From contig JADJWH010000004.1 of the NCBI GenBank assembly GCA_016716465.1, forward strand, positions 558,001 to 622,000: a DNA stretch of 64,000 nt, read 5' to 3'. Every line of letters starts with the position of its first letter. Position 1 is the first letter of the stretch. The notes below the pieces were generated by a model that saw only the letters and a list, made by a program, of their open reading frames with translations, did no database searches and was not told the DNA's origin. This DNA comes from Gammaproteobacteria bacterium (GTDB lineage Bacteria; Pseudomonadota; Gammaproteobacteria; SZUA-140). Made by a program: the position numbers and the translations under genes. Of this stretch, positions 50,582-59,234 are shown piece after piece.

Positions 50582-52747
50582 ATGAATATTTTCCGCGCGA
50601 CGGCTTTTCTTACCGCGATCACCTCGCTGGCGGCCTGCAATAGCGGGGGCGGCGACTCCCCGAACAATATCGCCGTCACCTCGATCGCGATCACGACACC
50701 GGATCCCCGCATCGCTCACCCGCTGACGGCGAACGTGTCCTTGACCGCGGACCGGGCGGCGAACGACGTCACCGTCTCGCTGTTTGCCATCGACGAGACC
50801 TCGGACCCCAACGCCGAGGTCCGGCAGATCCCGATCGGCACCGAGGTCATCGCGGACCTGCCGGCGGGCAGCAGCGACCACGAGCTGAACGTCAATGTGC
50901 CGTCCAGCGTCGAATTCAGCGGCCCGTATCACATCGCCGCCGTCGTCGATCCGGTCGAGGAGATCGAAGAGGAAAACGAGGACGATAACACCGCCTCGGT
51001 CCAGATCACGCTGGGACCCACCATCGATCCGAATGTCCTGCTGACCGAAGTGGCGCTCGATCGCAGCGCGCTGATCATCAATACCGGCGAATACAGCGAT
51101 CAGGTGGATGTGGACGCCGGCAACGTCTACAACGCCGACGCCGGCGGCACGATCACGGTCGGCTCCGACGGTCTGGAAGTGGGCGAGACGGTCGACATCG
51201 AGGCCTTCGCCAGCCTGCGCATCACGCGCACGGACACCAACGCGACGCTCGACCTGCCGGTGTACCTGTGGAACTCGGACGAGCAGCGCTACATGAATGC
51301 CTACGGCATCGATCCCGAAACCGGCACTCCGACCACGGTCGAATGGCTCCCGATGGGCACGTTCACGCCGCAGCTGGCGGAGATCATCGGGGACGAGGCG
51401 GATCTCGACGATCTCGATCGCAATTCCGAGCACATGGATTTCTATTTCCCCGGCAAGCTCGGTGACGAGCTGGAGCAGGCGCTGCGTTACCCGGTGGTAC
51501 CCTGCACCGGGACCTGCGCCCTGGACGCGACGCCGCCGACCATCCCGCCGCCGGACCTCACCGCGGCCGCGATCGATCAGTTGCGGGCATTCCTCTCCGG
51601 GTTGCCGTTCAGCGGCGTGCGCGGCGATGAAAGCACCAGTCTGGCCGCGCTGGATTTCGCGGTCTGTGTCAAGATCCGCCCGTCCGACCCGGCGGTCACC
51701 GACGGCGATGCGACCGATAACGAGCAGTGTCCATCGATCGAGATCTTCCTGCCGCCCCTGCCGCCCGGCACACCTTTATATAACACCGGCAGCTACGTGC
51801 CCCTGCACAACACGCCTTCCGAGCCGCTGACGTCGGGCGACGGCTTCGCCACGAAGAACAACAACGAACACTTCGCCTTCAATCTCGATTTCGGCGCCGG
51901 CGCCACGGCGGACAGTCGGGGCTATATCGAGGAAGTCACCGCCGGTATTCCGGTCACGCTGTTCGGCACGACATTCGATTTCTATCGCATCACCGCGCGC
52001 GCGCAACTGGTGCCCGATTACCTGAACAAACCGGCCTCGGAACAGTCGGGATTCTCGCGCGAGATACGCTTTCTGGGCCTCGTGCTCGAGTCCACGCCAC
52101 CGCTCACGGTCGCGATATCGGGAAGCCTGATCTCGTATTCGAAAGAGATCGAAAAGCAGCAGCAGTTCTTCGTCGGACCCGTCCCGATGATCGCCGGCGG
52201 TTCCGTCGGCGGCAATTTCGGTCTCGAGCTGGCCGTCGGTTATGCCGACGATGACCCTCCGGTGTTCGGCGGCGGCAACGCGGTGGTGTCCGTGGGAAGT
52301 TCCATCGGTCCATTCGCCAACCTCGAGGCGGGCATGTTCGCCGGGGTCGGCACCGTGGTATTCGCGGTCGGCGTCGAAGGCGTGTTGACGCTGCTCGATG
52401 AACGGCTCATCTATTTCATCGGCACCGAGATTGAGGTGATCGATGACGGCTTCGCCAGCGGTGACGTGGAATTCATGATCACCCAGCTGCAGAAGCTGAG
52501 CAATATCTTCACCGGGCCGCAGGGCAAGATAAACCTGTTCGCCAAGTACTCGGTGCCGGCGATCAAGACCTGCAAGTGGGGATTCGTCAAGGTGCCGTGC
52601 CTGAAGCTGGTCACGATCAAGGCGACGAAGAACATCTACAGCACGCCGGCGCTGTTCCGCCGCGAGGATGTCCTGTTCGAGGATCCGTTCGCCCAGCTCG
52701 ACGTGGTCATCGTCAGCGGCCAGTCGCCGGCGTACTTCGTGCCTTGA
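50582..52747 (+). CDS. Large secreted lipoprotein with CARDB-like domain
   Basis: 721 aa from ATG 50582; an ATG six bases earlier is possible. Signal peptide with lipobox (FLTAITSLAACNSGG). The first ~120 mature residues look like a CARDB/Ig-like module (ITTPDPRIAHPLTANVSLTADRAANDVTVSLFAIDE, YHIAAVVDPVEEIEEENEDDNTA). A long region with many Asp/Asn and paired cysteines (CTGTCALD) follows, then beta-rich segments (FAFNLDFGAGA, FGTTFDFYRITARAQLV) and a glycine-rich hydrophobic stretch (GGSVGGNFGLELAVGY). The next gene starts six bases after the stop and is probably a functional partner. Confidence 0.6.
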   Translation: MNIFRATAFLTAITSLAACNSGGGDSPNNIAVTSIAITTPDPRIAHPLTANVSLTADRAANDVTVSLFAIDETSDPNAEVRQIPIGTEVIADLPAGSSDHELNVNVPSSVEFSGPYHIAAVVDPVEEIEEENEDDNTASVQITLGPTIDPNVLLTEVALDRSALIINTGEYSDQVDVDAGNVYNADAGGTITVGSDGLEVGETVDIEAFASLRITRTDTNATLDLPVYLWNSDEQRYMNAYGIDPETGTPTTVEWLPMGTFTPQLAEIIGDEADLDDLDRNSEHMDFYFPGKLGDELEQALRYPVVPCTGTCALDATPPTIPPPDLTAAAIDQLRAFLSGLPFSGVRGDESTSLAALDFAVCVKIRPSDPAVTDGDATDNEQCPSIEIFLPPLPPGTPLYNTGSYVPLHNTPSEPLTSGDGFATKNNNEHFAFNLDFGAGATADSRGYIEEVTAGIPVTLFGTTFDFYRITARAQLVPDYLNKPASEQSGFSREIRFLGLVLESTPPLTVAISGSLISYSKEIEKQQQFFVGPVPMIAGGSVGGNFGLELAVGYADDDPPVFGGGNAVVSVGSSIGPFANLEAGMFAGVGTVVFAVGVEGVLTLLDERLIYFIGTEIEVIDDGFASGDVEFMITQLQKLSNIFTGPQGKINLFAKYSVPAIKTCKWGFVKVPCLKLVTIKATKNIYSTPALFRREDVLFEDPFAQLDVVIVSGQSPAYFVP

Positions 52748-52752
52748 TGTGA

Positions 52753-54570
52753 ATGAAACGGCGATGGATACTGCCGGCCGCGCTGGCGCTGGGTGTCGTG
52801 ATAGTGCTCGCGGTCGGGTTGCCGTGGCGCGGAGACAAGACCCCCCCGGCGCCTGACCCGTCGGCTACTTCGGCGAACCCGGCCGCGACTTCGCTGCAGT
52901 GGCATGACGGGGTGTCCCAGCAATACCGGGTGGTGTCGGAGTCCTCGATGCGGATGCAGGGGGCGACGAACAGACCATCCTCCATACAGGTGCAGTTGCA
53001 GGGACTGCTCGATACCCTGACCCTGAAATCCGACGCCAGCGAGGCCCTGGTCGGCATGCGGCTGTCCTCGCCGGAGCTGAAGATCAACGGCGCCATGGAT
53101 GCCGGCACCAATCGTGCGCTCGCCGCGCCGTTCAGGGTGCGTTTCGCCGCCAGCGGCATGCCGCAGGCATTCGAGTTTCCCGCCGAAGTCAGCCAGCAAA
53201 ACCGCAGCATCCTGGAAAACCTGGTGCGCACCTTTCAGGTCAGCCTGGCGCCGGCCGACAGTTGGGTAACGCTGGAGACCAACGGTTCAGGGACCTATGA
53301 GGCGGCCTATCGGCGCAGCGGACCGAACCGTTTCGAGAAATCCAAGCGCCGCTTCACCGCCGCGGCGGCCGGTATGGTCATCTGGTCGGACGTCGAATCC
53401 ACGGAGACGTTCAGACTCGACGCCGCGCGCGACTGGATCGCGGCGATGGACGTGGCGGAGAACATGACCTCGAAGGACCAGGGCGGTCCGGTGATGAAGG
53501 TGAGCAATCACGCGACGCTGGCACTGCAGGAAGATGCACGGGCCGCGTTCCCGGCGAAACTGTGGGATTTCACCCCGGCACCGGCCGCGGTCGACGACCG
53601 GGCACGGGTGCAGGACAAGAAGCTGGACATGACGCCCGAACAGGCGCGGCGGGAGATCCGGGCGACGATACCGCAACTCGACGCCGCCACGCAGGGGCGA
53701 TTGACGCTGATCCATCGCCTGCGCGACCTGCTGCGCGTCGATGCCTCGCTGCCCGCGCTGATACTCGATGCCCTGCGCACGCAGGAACTCGGCGATCGCA
53801 CCCGCGCCGACCTGTACCTGGCGCTCGAACTGGCGGGTACCGACAGCGCGCAGACCGCGCTGGCCAGGGTGGTCAACGACAGCAGCTGGTCACTCAAGGA
53901 CGGCATGCGCGCCATCGTGGCGATGAGCGGGATCAGGCAGCCCTCCGGGGAAACCCTCTCGACGCTGTGGGGCGCAACCCGGAACTACGCGGGCGGCGAT
54001 CGCCAGCGAATGGCGAGTTCCGCCGCCTTCGCCCTCGGCAGTATCGGCGGCGCGCTGCGCAAGGCCGAGGATCCGGCCTATGAATCGCTGCGTGCGGACC
54101 TGCTCAGCAATGCGCAGGGCGCGCGAGATACGGCCGCGCGCAGTGATTTCATCACCGCCCTGGGCAACACCCGGGATCCGACGCTGGCGCAGGATGTCTC
54201 CGCATTCCTGTACGATTCCGCCCCGTCGGTCCGGCGCGCGACGGCGCTGTCGCTGGGCACGCTGGGCGCCGACCCGATCGCCGGGGAACTGGTGACCCGG
54301 TTCCGCGAGGACGACAACGGGTATGTGCGCGGCGCGATCGCCGAGTCGCTGCAATCCTGGACGCAGCCCACCGAATCCGCGATGGCGATGTTCAGGCAGG
54401 CGGTACGCACGGAAGTCGATGAAGGCACGCGCTACAACATCGCGGTGCTGTTGAGCGACAACCTCGGCAAATTTCCCGCCAACGAGCCCGTGCTCCGGGA
54501 CATCATGCGCAGCGAACCCTCGAAGCGCATCCGGCAGAAGGTCGCCGAGGCGCTGGCCGGGAATCCGTAG
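52753..54570 (+). CDS. Membrane-anchored protein with beta domain and HEAT-like repeats
   Basis: 605 aa. An N-terminal membrane segment (WILPAALALGVVIVLAVGLPW) is followed by a beta-rich domain (about residues 50-270: YRVVSESSMRMQG, IQVQLQGLLDTLTLKS, TFRLDAARDWIAAMDV) and then an alpha superhelix of HEAT-like repeats (SAAFALGSIGG, DFITALGNTRDPTLAQDVSAFLYD, SVRRATALSLGTLG, YVRGAIAESLQSW). A beta-barrel followed by an alpha superhelix is the layout of large lipid-transfer (vitellogenin-like) proteins; that reading is speculative. Six bases after the preceding lipoprotein gene. Confidence 0.6.
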   Translation: MKRRWILPAALALGVVIVLAVGLPWRGDKTPPAPDPSATSANPAATSLQWHDGVSQQYRVVSESSMRMQGATNRPSSIQVQLQGLLDTLTLKSDASEALVGMRLSSPELKINGAMDAGTNRALAAPFRVRFAASGMPQAFEFPAEVSQQNRSILENLVRTFQVSLAPADSWVTLETNGSGTYEAAYRRSGPNRFEKSKRRFTAAAAGMVIWSDVESTETFRLDAARDWIAAMDVAENMTSKDQGGPVMKVSNHATLALQEDARAAFPAKLWDFTPAPAAVDDRARVQDKKLDMTPEQARREIRATIPQLDAATQGRLTLIHRLRDLLRVDASLPALILDALRTQELGDRTRADLYLALELAGTDSAQTALARVVNDSSWSLKDGMRAIVAMSGIRQPSGETLSTLWGATRNYAGGDRQRMASSAAFALGSIGGALRKAEDPAYESLRADLLSNAQGARDTAARSDFITALGNTRDPTLAQDVSAFLYDSAPSVRRATALSLGTLGADPIAGELVTRFREDDNGYVRGAIAESLQSWTQPTESAMAMFRQAVRTEVDEGTRYNIAVLLSDNLGKFPANEPVLRDIMRSEPSKRIRQKVAEALAGNP

Positions 54571-54685
54571 CCATTCCCCGGCGCCGGGATTCTCTACCCA
54601 CCCGATCGCAAGGAATGCTACGATTTCATCGCCGTCGGTCCCGGTGCATCCAGGTGGGCGTCCCCAGGGTTTTCGCGCGACATTC

Positions 54686-54916
54686 ATGAATCCCGATATC
54701 GTCATCAGGGACGAGACCCCGGCCGACGTGGACGCGATCGCCGCGGTCACCGTCACCGCGTTCCGGGACATGGCGATCAGCAATCACACCGAGCAGTTCA
54801 TCGTCGCCGCCCTGTGCGCGGCCGGGGCCCTGACGGTCTCGCTGGTGGCGGAACTCGACGGCCGCATCCCGCGGGGGAGTGTCATGTTCCATGACGCGTT
54901 CATGGCCCAGGGCTGA
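54686..54916 (+). pseudogene. Truncated GNAT acetyltransferase
   Basis: The 76 codons encode the first third of a YhbS-type GNAT protein (IVIRDETPADVDAIAAVTVTAFRDMAISNHTEQFIVAALCAAGALTVSLVAELDGRI) and stop where the strand before the acetyl-CoA loop should continue. The Q/RxxGxG/A loop is absent. The downstream DNA is the TfoX-like gene, so the 3' two thirds have been deleted. Confidence 0.7.
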
Positions 54917-54932
54917 TGCCATATATATAGAG

Positions 54933-55259
54933 ATGAATGAGTTCATCGATCATCTGCGGGATGTGTTGCGGGAATTCGGGCCGATCGAGGCGCGCCGGAT
55001 GTTCGGCGGCCATGGCGTCTATCACGACGGCCTGATGTTCGGGCTGATCGTGGATGAGACGCTGTACCTGAAGGCGGATGGGGTCAACGCGGCGCACTTC
55101 CGCGAGCAGCGCTTGCCGCAGTTCGAATACCTGCGGCGGGGCAAGCCGACCCGGCTGTCCTACTACCGCGCGCCCGATGTCGTGCTGGAGGATCCCGCCG
55201 AGGCGGCGCGCTGGGCCCGGCGCGCGTTTGAAGCCGCGCTGCGCGGGCGCCGAACCTGA
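54933..55259 (+). CDS. TfoX N-terminal domain protein
   Basis: 108 aa. FIDHLRDVLREFGPIEARRMFGGHGVYHDGLMFGLIVDETLYLKAD is the TfoX_N pattern with the RRMFGGxGxY motif; LSYYRAPDVVLEDPAEAARWARRAFEAAL completes the domain. Only the N-terminal domain is present, so it is not a full competence regulator. ATG 54933 lies 14 bases after the truncated GNAT stop. Confidence 0.87.
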   Translation: MNEFIDHLRDVLREFGPIEARRMFGGHGVYHDGLMFGLIVDETLYLKADGVNAAHFREQRLPQFEYLRRGKPTRLSYYRAPDVVLEDPAEAARWARRAFEAALRGRRT

Positions 55260-55299
55260 GCGGGCGCGCCACAAGGGATACCGAGCAGAGGAGAGATAC

Positions 55300-55818
55300 A
55301 TGACCCGACCAGTCATCAACATCACCGAGATCGACCTTCAACCGCGATCGACGGGAATGGCGGCCACAGGCGCGGCGGCGGAGCGCTTCGATGCCAGGAT
55401 GGGCATGATCGGCCCCCGCGTCGGGGCGCAGAAGCTGGGCTACAACATTACCGAGGTCCCGCCCGGCAAGCGCGCCTTTCCGTTCCACAACCACCGGGTG
55501 AACGAGGAGATGTTCTTCATCCTCGAAGGCAGCGGCGAGCTGCGTCTCGGGCAGGCGCGCTATCCGATCCGGCCCGGGGATTTCTTCGCCTGTCCGCCGG
55601 GCGGCCGCGAGGCGGCGCACCAGATCATCAATACCGGCGACGGTGTGCTGAGATACCTGGCCGTCAGCACCAAGATCACGCCCGAGATCGCCGAATACCC
55701 CGATTCGGGCAAGTTCGGCGTGCTCGCCGAATTCCCGGCCGGGGCCGGCGAGCCGCCCCAGGTCTTCCGCTATGTCGGCCGCGCGGAGGACTCGGTCGGT
55801 TACTGGGAAGGCGAATAG
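55300..55818 (+). CDS. Cupin domain protein
   Basis: 172 aa. The two cupin motifs are seen: FPFHNHRVNEEMFFILEGSGELRLG (metal ligands H, H, E) and YPIRPGDFFACPPGGREAAHQIIN (last His). MGMIGPRVGAQKLGYNITEVPPGKRAF precedes them. A single-domain cupin of unknown substrate, possibly a sugar or small-acid binding or isomerising enzyme. ATG 55300 has AGAGGAGAGAT upstream. Confidence 0.85.
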   Translation: MTRPVINITEIDLQPRSTGMAATGAAAERFDARMGMIGPRVGAQKLGYNITEVPPGKRAFPFHNHRVNEEMFFILEGSGELRLGQARYPIRPGDFFACPPGGREAAHQIINTGDGVLRYLAVSTKITPEIAEYPDSGKFGVLAEFPAGAGEPPQVFRYVGRAEDSVGYWEGE

Positions 55819-55905
55819 CCGGAACCGCGCGGCGTCCGGCCTGTCTTTCTGATAAGTACGCGCTTGTGTAGTATGGGCGACGGGCAACTACAGGGCAGGT
55901 GATCC

Positions 55906-56406
55906 ATGAACGTAGACCCGGCAGCGCAGGACCCGCGTCCGGCCGACGACACGCCGCTGACGCGCCACGTGATGAAACTGCTGACCGTGACCACGACCGT
56001 CGGCCATGCCGTCATCGGCGTCGCGCTGGTCGTCGCCACGGCGGTGATCACCGTCCATTTCTTCGTGGAGATCCTCCACGCCATCGAGGCCCGCACCCTG
56101 TTCACGGGCTTCATCCACGCGCTGGCCATACTGCTGCTGCTGTGGACCATGCTCGAACTGATCCAGACCGAGATCGGTTTCCTGCGCGGACAGCCCATCG
56201 ACGTGGCAGTGTTCATTGAGGTCGCCCTCGTGGTCGTCGTGCGCGAGATCATCCTGATCCCGGTGGACAACGAGCAGCCGACGTTCGAGGATGTCGGCAT
56301 GTGGGCCGCGACCGCCGCGCTGCTCGGGCTGACCTACCTGCTGCTCCGCTACGGCCACGCGCGTTCGGCGCGCAGGGTCCGGGACGCAAATGCGCCGCCG
56401 TATTGA
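55906..56406 (+). CDS. PsiE-like phosphate-starvation-inducible membrane protein
   Basis: 166 aa with four hydrophobic helices (HAVIGVALVVATAVITVHFFVEIL, GFIHALAILLLLWTMLELI, VAVFIEVALVVVVREIILI, and WAATAALLGLTYLLLRY). ELIQTEIGFLRGQPIDVAVFIEVALVVVVREIIL is the diagnostic segment of the PsiE family. The biochemical role is unknown. First of a series of small membrane-protein genes. Confidence 0.83.
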   Translation: MNVDPAAQDPRPADDTPLTRHVMKLLTVTTTVGHAVIGVALVVATAVITVHFFVEILHAIEARTLFTGFIHALAILLLLWTMLELIQTEIGFLRGQPIDVAVFIEVALVVVVREIILIPVDNEQPTFEDVGMWAATAALLGLTYLLLRYGHARSARRVRDANAPPY

Positions 56407-56427
56407 GCGCCGGTCAGGGGGGATCAA

Positions 56428-56802
56428 ATGTCCGATCTGAAAGACCCCAGGGTGCTGTTCGCCGCCGAGCGCACGCTGCTGTCGTGGAACCGTACCAGCC
56501 TGTCGCTGATCGCCTTCGGCTTCATCGTCGAGCGCGCCGGCCTGCTGCTGCAGGTGCTGGCGCCGGGCAGCACGCATGCGATACAGGCCGTGCTGAGCTT
56601 CTGGATCGGGGTCTTCTTCATCTTCCTGGGCTGTGTATTCTCGTTCCTGTCCGCCCGCCAGTACGTCATCGTGCTGAAGACCCTGAGCCCGGAGGAGTTC
56701 CCGCCGGACTATCCGGCCAAGTGGGGGCTGGTCGTCAACGGCCTCGTCGCCGTGCTGGGCGTCCTGCTGATCCTCGCGCTGATCCTCGGCCGGGTCGGGT
56801 AA
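56428..56802 (+). CDS. YidH-like DUF202 membrane protein
   Basis: 124 aa with three hydrophobic helices. DPRVLFAAERTLLSWNRTSLSLIAFGFIVERAGLLL carries the RTLLSWxRTSLsLI signature of DUF202. ATG 56428 is preceded by CAGGGGGGAT. It follows the PsiE-like gene by 21 bases. Confidence 0.88.
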   Translation: MSDLKDPRVLFAAERTLLSWNRTSLSLIAFGFIVERAGLLLQVLAPGSTHAIQAVLSFWIGVFFIFLGCVFSFLSARQYVIVLKTLSPEEFPPDYPAKWGLVVNGLVAVLGVLLILALILGRVG

Positions 56803-56827
56803 GCGCGGCCGGTCCGGGAGAGCACGC

Positions 56828-57280
56828 GTGTCCGCGCAGCAGACCTCGATTCACAGTTGGCCACTGCAGGCGATGATCTGGGCCGCCGCGCTCGCGCTCG
56901 TCACCCTGGGCCTGTATTTATCCCATATCCGCTACCTGGGCTACGAATGGCTGTCCCGCGCCGGGTGCGCGGTGGTGATGCTCGGCCTGTGGTCCGCCCT
57001 CGGCGGCATCCTGCAGGAACGGGTGCTCCTCGGACGGCTCCGCTGGCGCCGCCGCAACGCGATCGTCCGCGCCAAGGCTTCGCTCAGCGCGCGCGGCAAC
57101 GCGCCCGGGGAGATCGAGGACAAGCTCGATGAAATCGAAAAAGGCTTTCAGCAGCACGCGGAGCAACTGGCGCAGGGCCTGAAATTTTCCTTCGGCGTGC
57201 AGGAATTTTCCCTGCTCGCGACCGGGACGTTCCTGTGGGGCTTCGGCGATCTGCTGATCCGGTTCGTGTTGATGAAATAG
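56828..57280 (+). CDS. Hypothetical membrane protein, 150 aa
   Basis: GTG start at 56828 with GGGAGAG upstream. Two N-terminal hydrophobic helices (MIWAAALALVTLGLYLS, AGCAVVMLGLWSALGGIL) are followed by a basic and then helical cytosolic stretch (GEIEDKLDEIEKGFQQHAEQLAQGL) and a last hydrophobic segment (LLATGTFLWGFGDLLIRFVLM). Family not recognised. Co-oriented with neighbours and 25 bases after the DUF202 gene. Confidence 0.6.
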   Translation: MSAQQTSIHSWPLQAMIWAAALALVTLGLYLSHIRYLGYEWLSRAGCAVVMLGLWSALGGILQERVLLGRLRWRRRNAIVRAKASLSARGNAPGEIEDKLDEIEKGFQQHAEQLAQGLKFSFGVQEFSLLATGTFLWGFGDLLIRFVLMK

Positions 57281-57318
57281 CGCGCAGTGCCGCGCCCGTC
57301 CATTGCCGTGGAACTCCC

Positions 57319-57900
57319 ATGTCCGTCAAAGAACTCCTGAGTGTAGTCGCCGTCGTCCTCACGCTGGCGGCGTTCCTGCCGTACATCCGCTCGATCCTGA
57401 AACACGAGAGCAAGCCGCACGTGTTCTCCTGGGTCATCTGGGGTTCGACCACCTTCATCGTGTTTCTGGCGCAGCGCGAGGGCGGCGGCGGTGTCGGCGC
57501 CTGGCCGATCGGGATCTCGGGCGTCATCACGCTGCTGATCGCGCTGCTGGCCTGGAGCAGAAAGTCGGACATCTCGATCTCGCGGCTCGACTGGCTGTTC
57601 TTCACCCTCGCGCTGTGGGCCCTGCCGCTGTGGTATGCGACCGCCGACCCGCTGTGGGCGGTGGCGATCCTGACCCTCGTTGATGTGCTCGGCTTCGGGC
57701 CGACGGTGCGCAAGGTCTATCACTTCCCGTGGTCCGAATCCCTGGTGTTCTTCGGGCTGTTCGCCGCCCGCAACCTGATCGTGATCCTGGCGCTGGAGAA
57801 TTATTCGCTGACCACCGTCCTGTTCCCGGCCGTCATCGGCGCGGCCTGTGTCCTGCTGATCGCACTCGCGCTCCACCGTCGGCGCGTCCTGGCCGCCTAA
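57319..57900 (+). CDS. Multi-spanning membrane protein (PQ-loop-like)
   Basis: 193 aa with six or seven hydrophobic helices. VVAVVLTLAAFLPYIRSILKHESKPHVFSWVIWGSTTFIVFLA has the P-Y...S-P..SW pattern seen in PQ-loop/SemiSWEET proteins; the second half repeats it loosely (LVDVLGFGPTVRKVYHFPWSESLVFFGLF). A small-solute carrier is possible but unproven. Confidence 0.6.
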   Translation: MSVKELLSVVAVVLTLAAFLPYIRSILKHESKPHVFSWVIWGSTTFIVFLAQREGGGGVGAWPIGISGVITLLIALLAWSRKSDISISRLDWLFFTLALWALPLWYATADPLWAVAILTLVDVLGFGPTVRKVYHFPWSESLVFFGLFAARNLIVILALENYSLTTVLFPAVIGAACVLLIALALHRRRVLAA

Positions 57901-57983
57901 GGGATCGATTTGGGACGGCCGCGCGGACGGCACTATACTGAGTGGATCTGAAACCCGCGCGCAGGGCGCCGGAGTCGTCGACC

Positions 57984-58502
57984 ATGCGAAAGATCTTGTG
58001 GATTTCCGGAATGGTGTTGCTGGCCGCCTGCGCGGGCCGGCCGCAGCGGCCCGCCGGCTTCGAGACCTATCGTTCGGTGACGGTCCAGGTGACCACCGAG
58101 GTGCAGAAGGGCGAGCCCTATGTGCAGGCGCTGCAGGACCGCATCGTCGCGGCGCTGCGTGAACGCCGGGTGTTCAGCGCGGTCGAGGCCGGCGACGACA
58201 CGTCCGCCGCCGACCGGCTGATCCTGCAGGTGAACATCACGCGCTTCGTCCGCGTGCATGAGCCGCTGCGCATCGCCCTGGGCCGGATGGCGGGCAGCAA
58301 CGAAGTGGGCGCCGATATCACCGTGCGCGACAGCGCGACGGGACGGGACCTGAGCACCTTTCATCTGCAGGGTGAATCCCCGCTCTATCCCCCGAACACC
58401 GATTGGCCGCGGGGCACCATCGAGATCGCCATGGATCGCCTGAGTCAGGCATTGGCCACCGTATTGTCCGACTGGCGCCGGACGGCGGATGCCGCGGGAT
58501 AG
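57984..58502 (+). CDS. Lipoprotein with DUF4410-like domain
   Basis: 172 aa from ATG 57984. Signal peptide with lipobox (ILWISGMVLLAACAG). The mature part (FETYRSVTVQVTTEVQKGEPYVQALQDRIVAALRERRVFSAVEA, ADRLILQVNITRF, VGADITVRDSATGRDLSTFHLQGE) fits DUF4410 or related NlpE-free beta/alpha lipoproteins. Role unknown; co-directional with the membrane protein group. Confidence 0.6.
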   Translation: MRKILWISGMVLLAACAGRPQRPAGFETYRSVTVQVTTEVQKGEPYVQALQDRIVAALRERRVFSAVEAGDDTSAADRLILQVNITRFVRVHEPLRIALGRMAGSNEVGADITVRDSATGRDLSTFHLQGESPLYPPNTDWPRGTIEIAMDRLSQALATVLSDWRRTADAAG

Positions 58503-58580
58503 TTGGGAGGCGGACGAAAATTCTATAAGATAGTCCGGTATTTTTATCCCGAACCCGAATACTCCGATCCTGAGGATGGC

Positions 58581-59141
58581 ATGAGCGAAAGCAAAACCCT
58601 GGTGCATCGCAACACCGCGCTGACCGGTCTGGCCGAGATCATTTTCTGGAGCCGCTGGCTGCAGGCCCCGCTCTACCTGGGCCTGATCGTCGCCCAGGGC
58701 GTCTATGTCTATCTGTTCGGGGTCGAACTCTGGCATCTCGTGCACGACGCGCACAAGATCGGCGAGACCCAGATCATGCTGATCGTGCTCGGCCTGATCG
58801 ACGTGGTGATGATCGCTAACCTGCTCATCATGGTCATCATCGGCGGCTACGAGACATTTGTCTCCCGCCTCAACCTGCGCGAGCACCCGGACCAGCCGGA
58901 ATGGCTCGCCCACGTCAACGCGGCGACCATGAAGATCAAGCTGTCCATGGCGCTGATCGGCATCTCGTCGATCCATCTGCTGAAGACCTTCATCAACGCC
59001 GAGCAGATGACCGAGCACGCGATCAAGTGGCAGGTGATCATCCACATCACATTCATCATCTCGTCCGTCGCCATCGCCTTCACCGACCGCATCATGACGC
59101 GGACGCTGATGGACGCGCATCGCGACCTGGAGCACGAGTAG
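58581..59141 (+). CDS. UPF0114/YqhA family membrane protein
   Basis: 186 aa with four hydrophobic helices. FWSRWLQAPLYLGLIVAQGVYVYLF, IMLIVLGLIDVVMIANLLIMVIIGGYETFVSRLN and KIKLSMALIGISSIHLLKTFIN are the TIGR00645 hallmarks. ATG 58581 gives the family N-terminus; the upstream open stretch is not conserved-looking. Function unknown. Confidence 0.88.
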   Translation: MSESKTLVHRNTALTGLAEIIFWSRWLQAPLYLGLIVAQGVYVYLFGVELWHLVHDAHKIGETQIMLIVLGLIDVVMIANLLIMVIIGGYETFVSRLNLREHPDQPEWLAHVNAATMKIKLSMALIGISSIHLLKTFINAEQMTEHAIKWQVIIHITFIISSVAIAFTDRIMTRTLMDAHRDLEHE

Positions 59142-59234
59142 CCGCGCCCGCGCGGCATGATGTAAGACGCCGGCTGTCCGCGGTTCCCGCGGCGGGGACG
59201 ATTTTCCGCCGTCCGCATCCGGTGAAGGGAGGCG

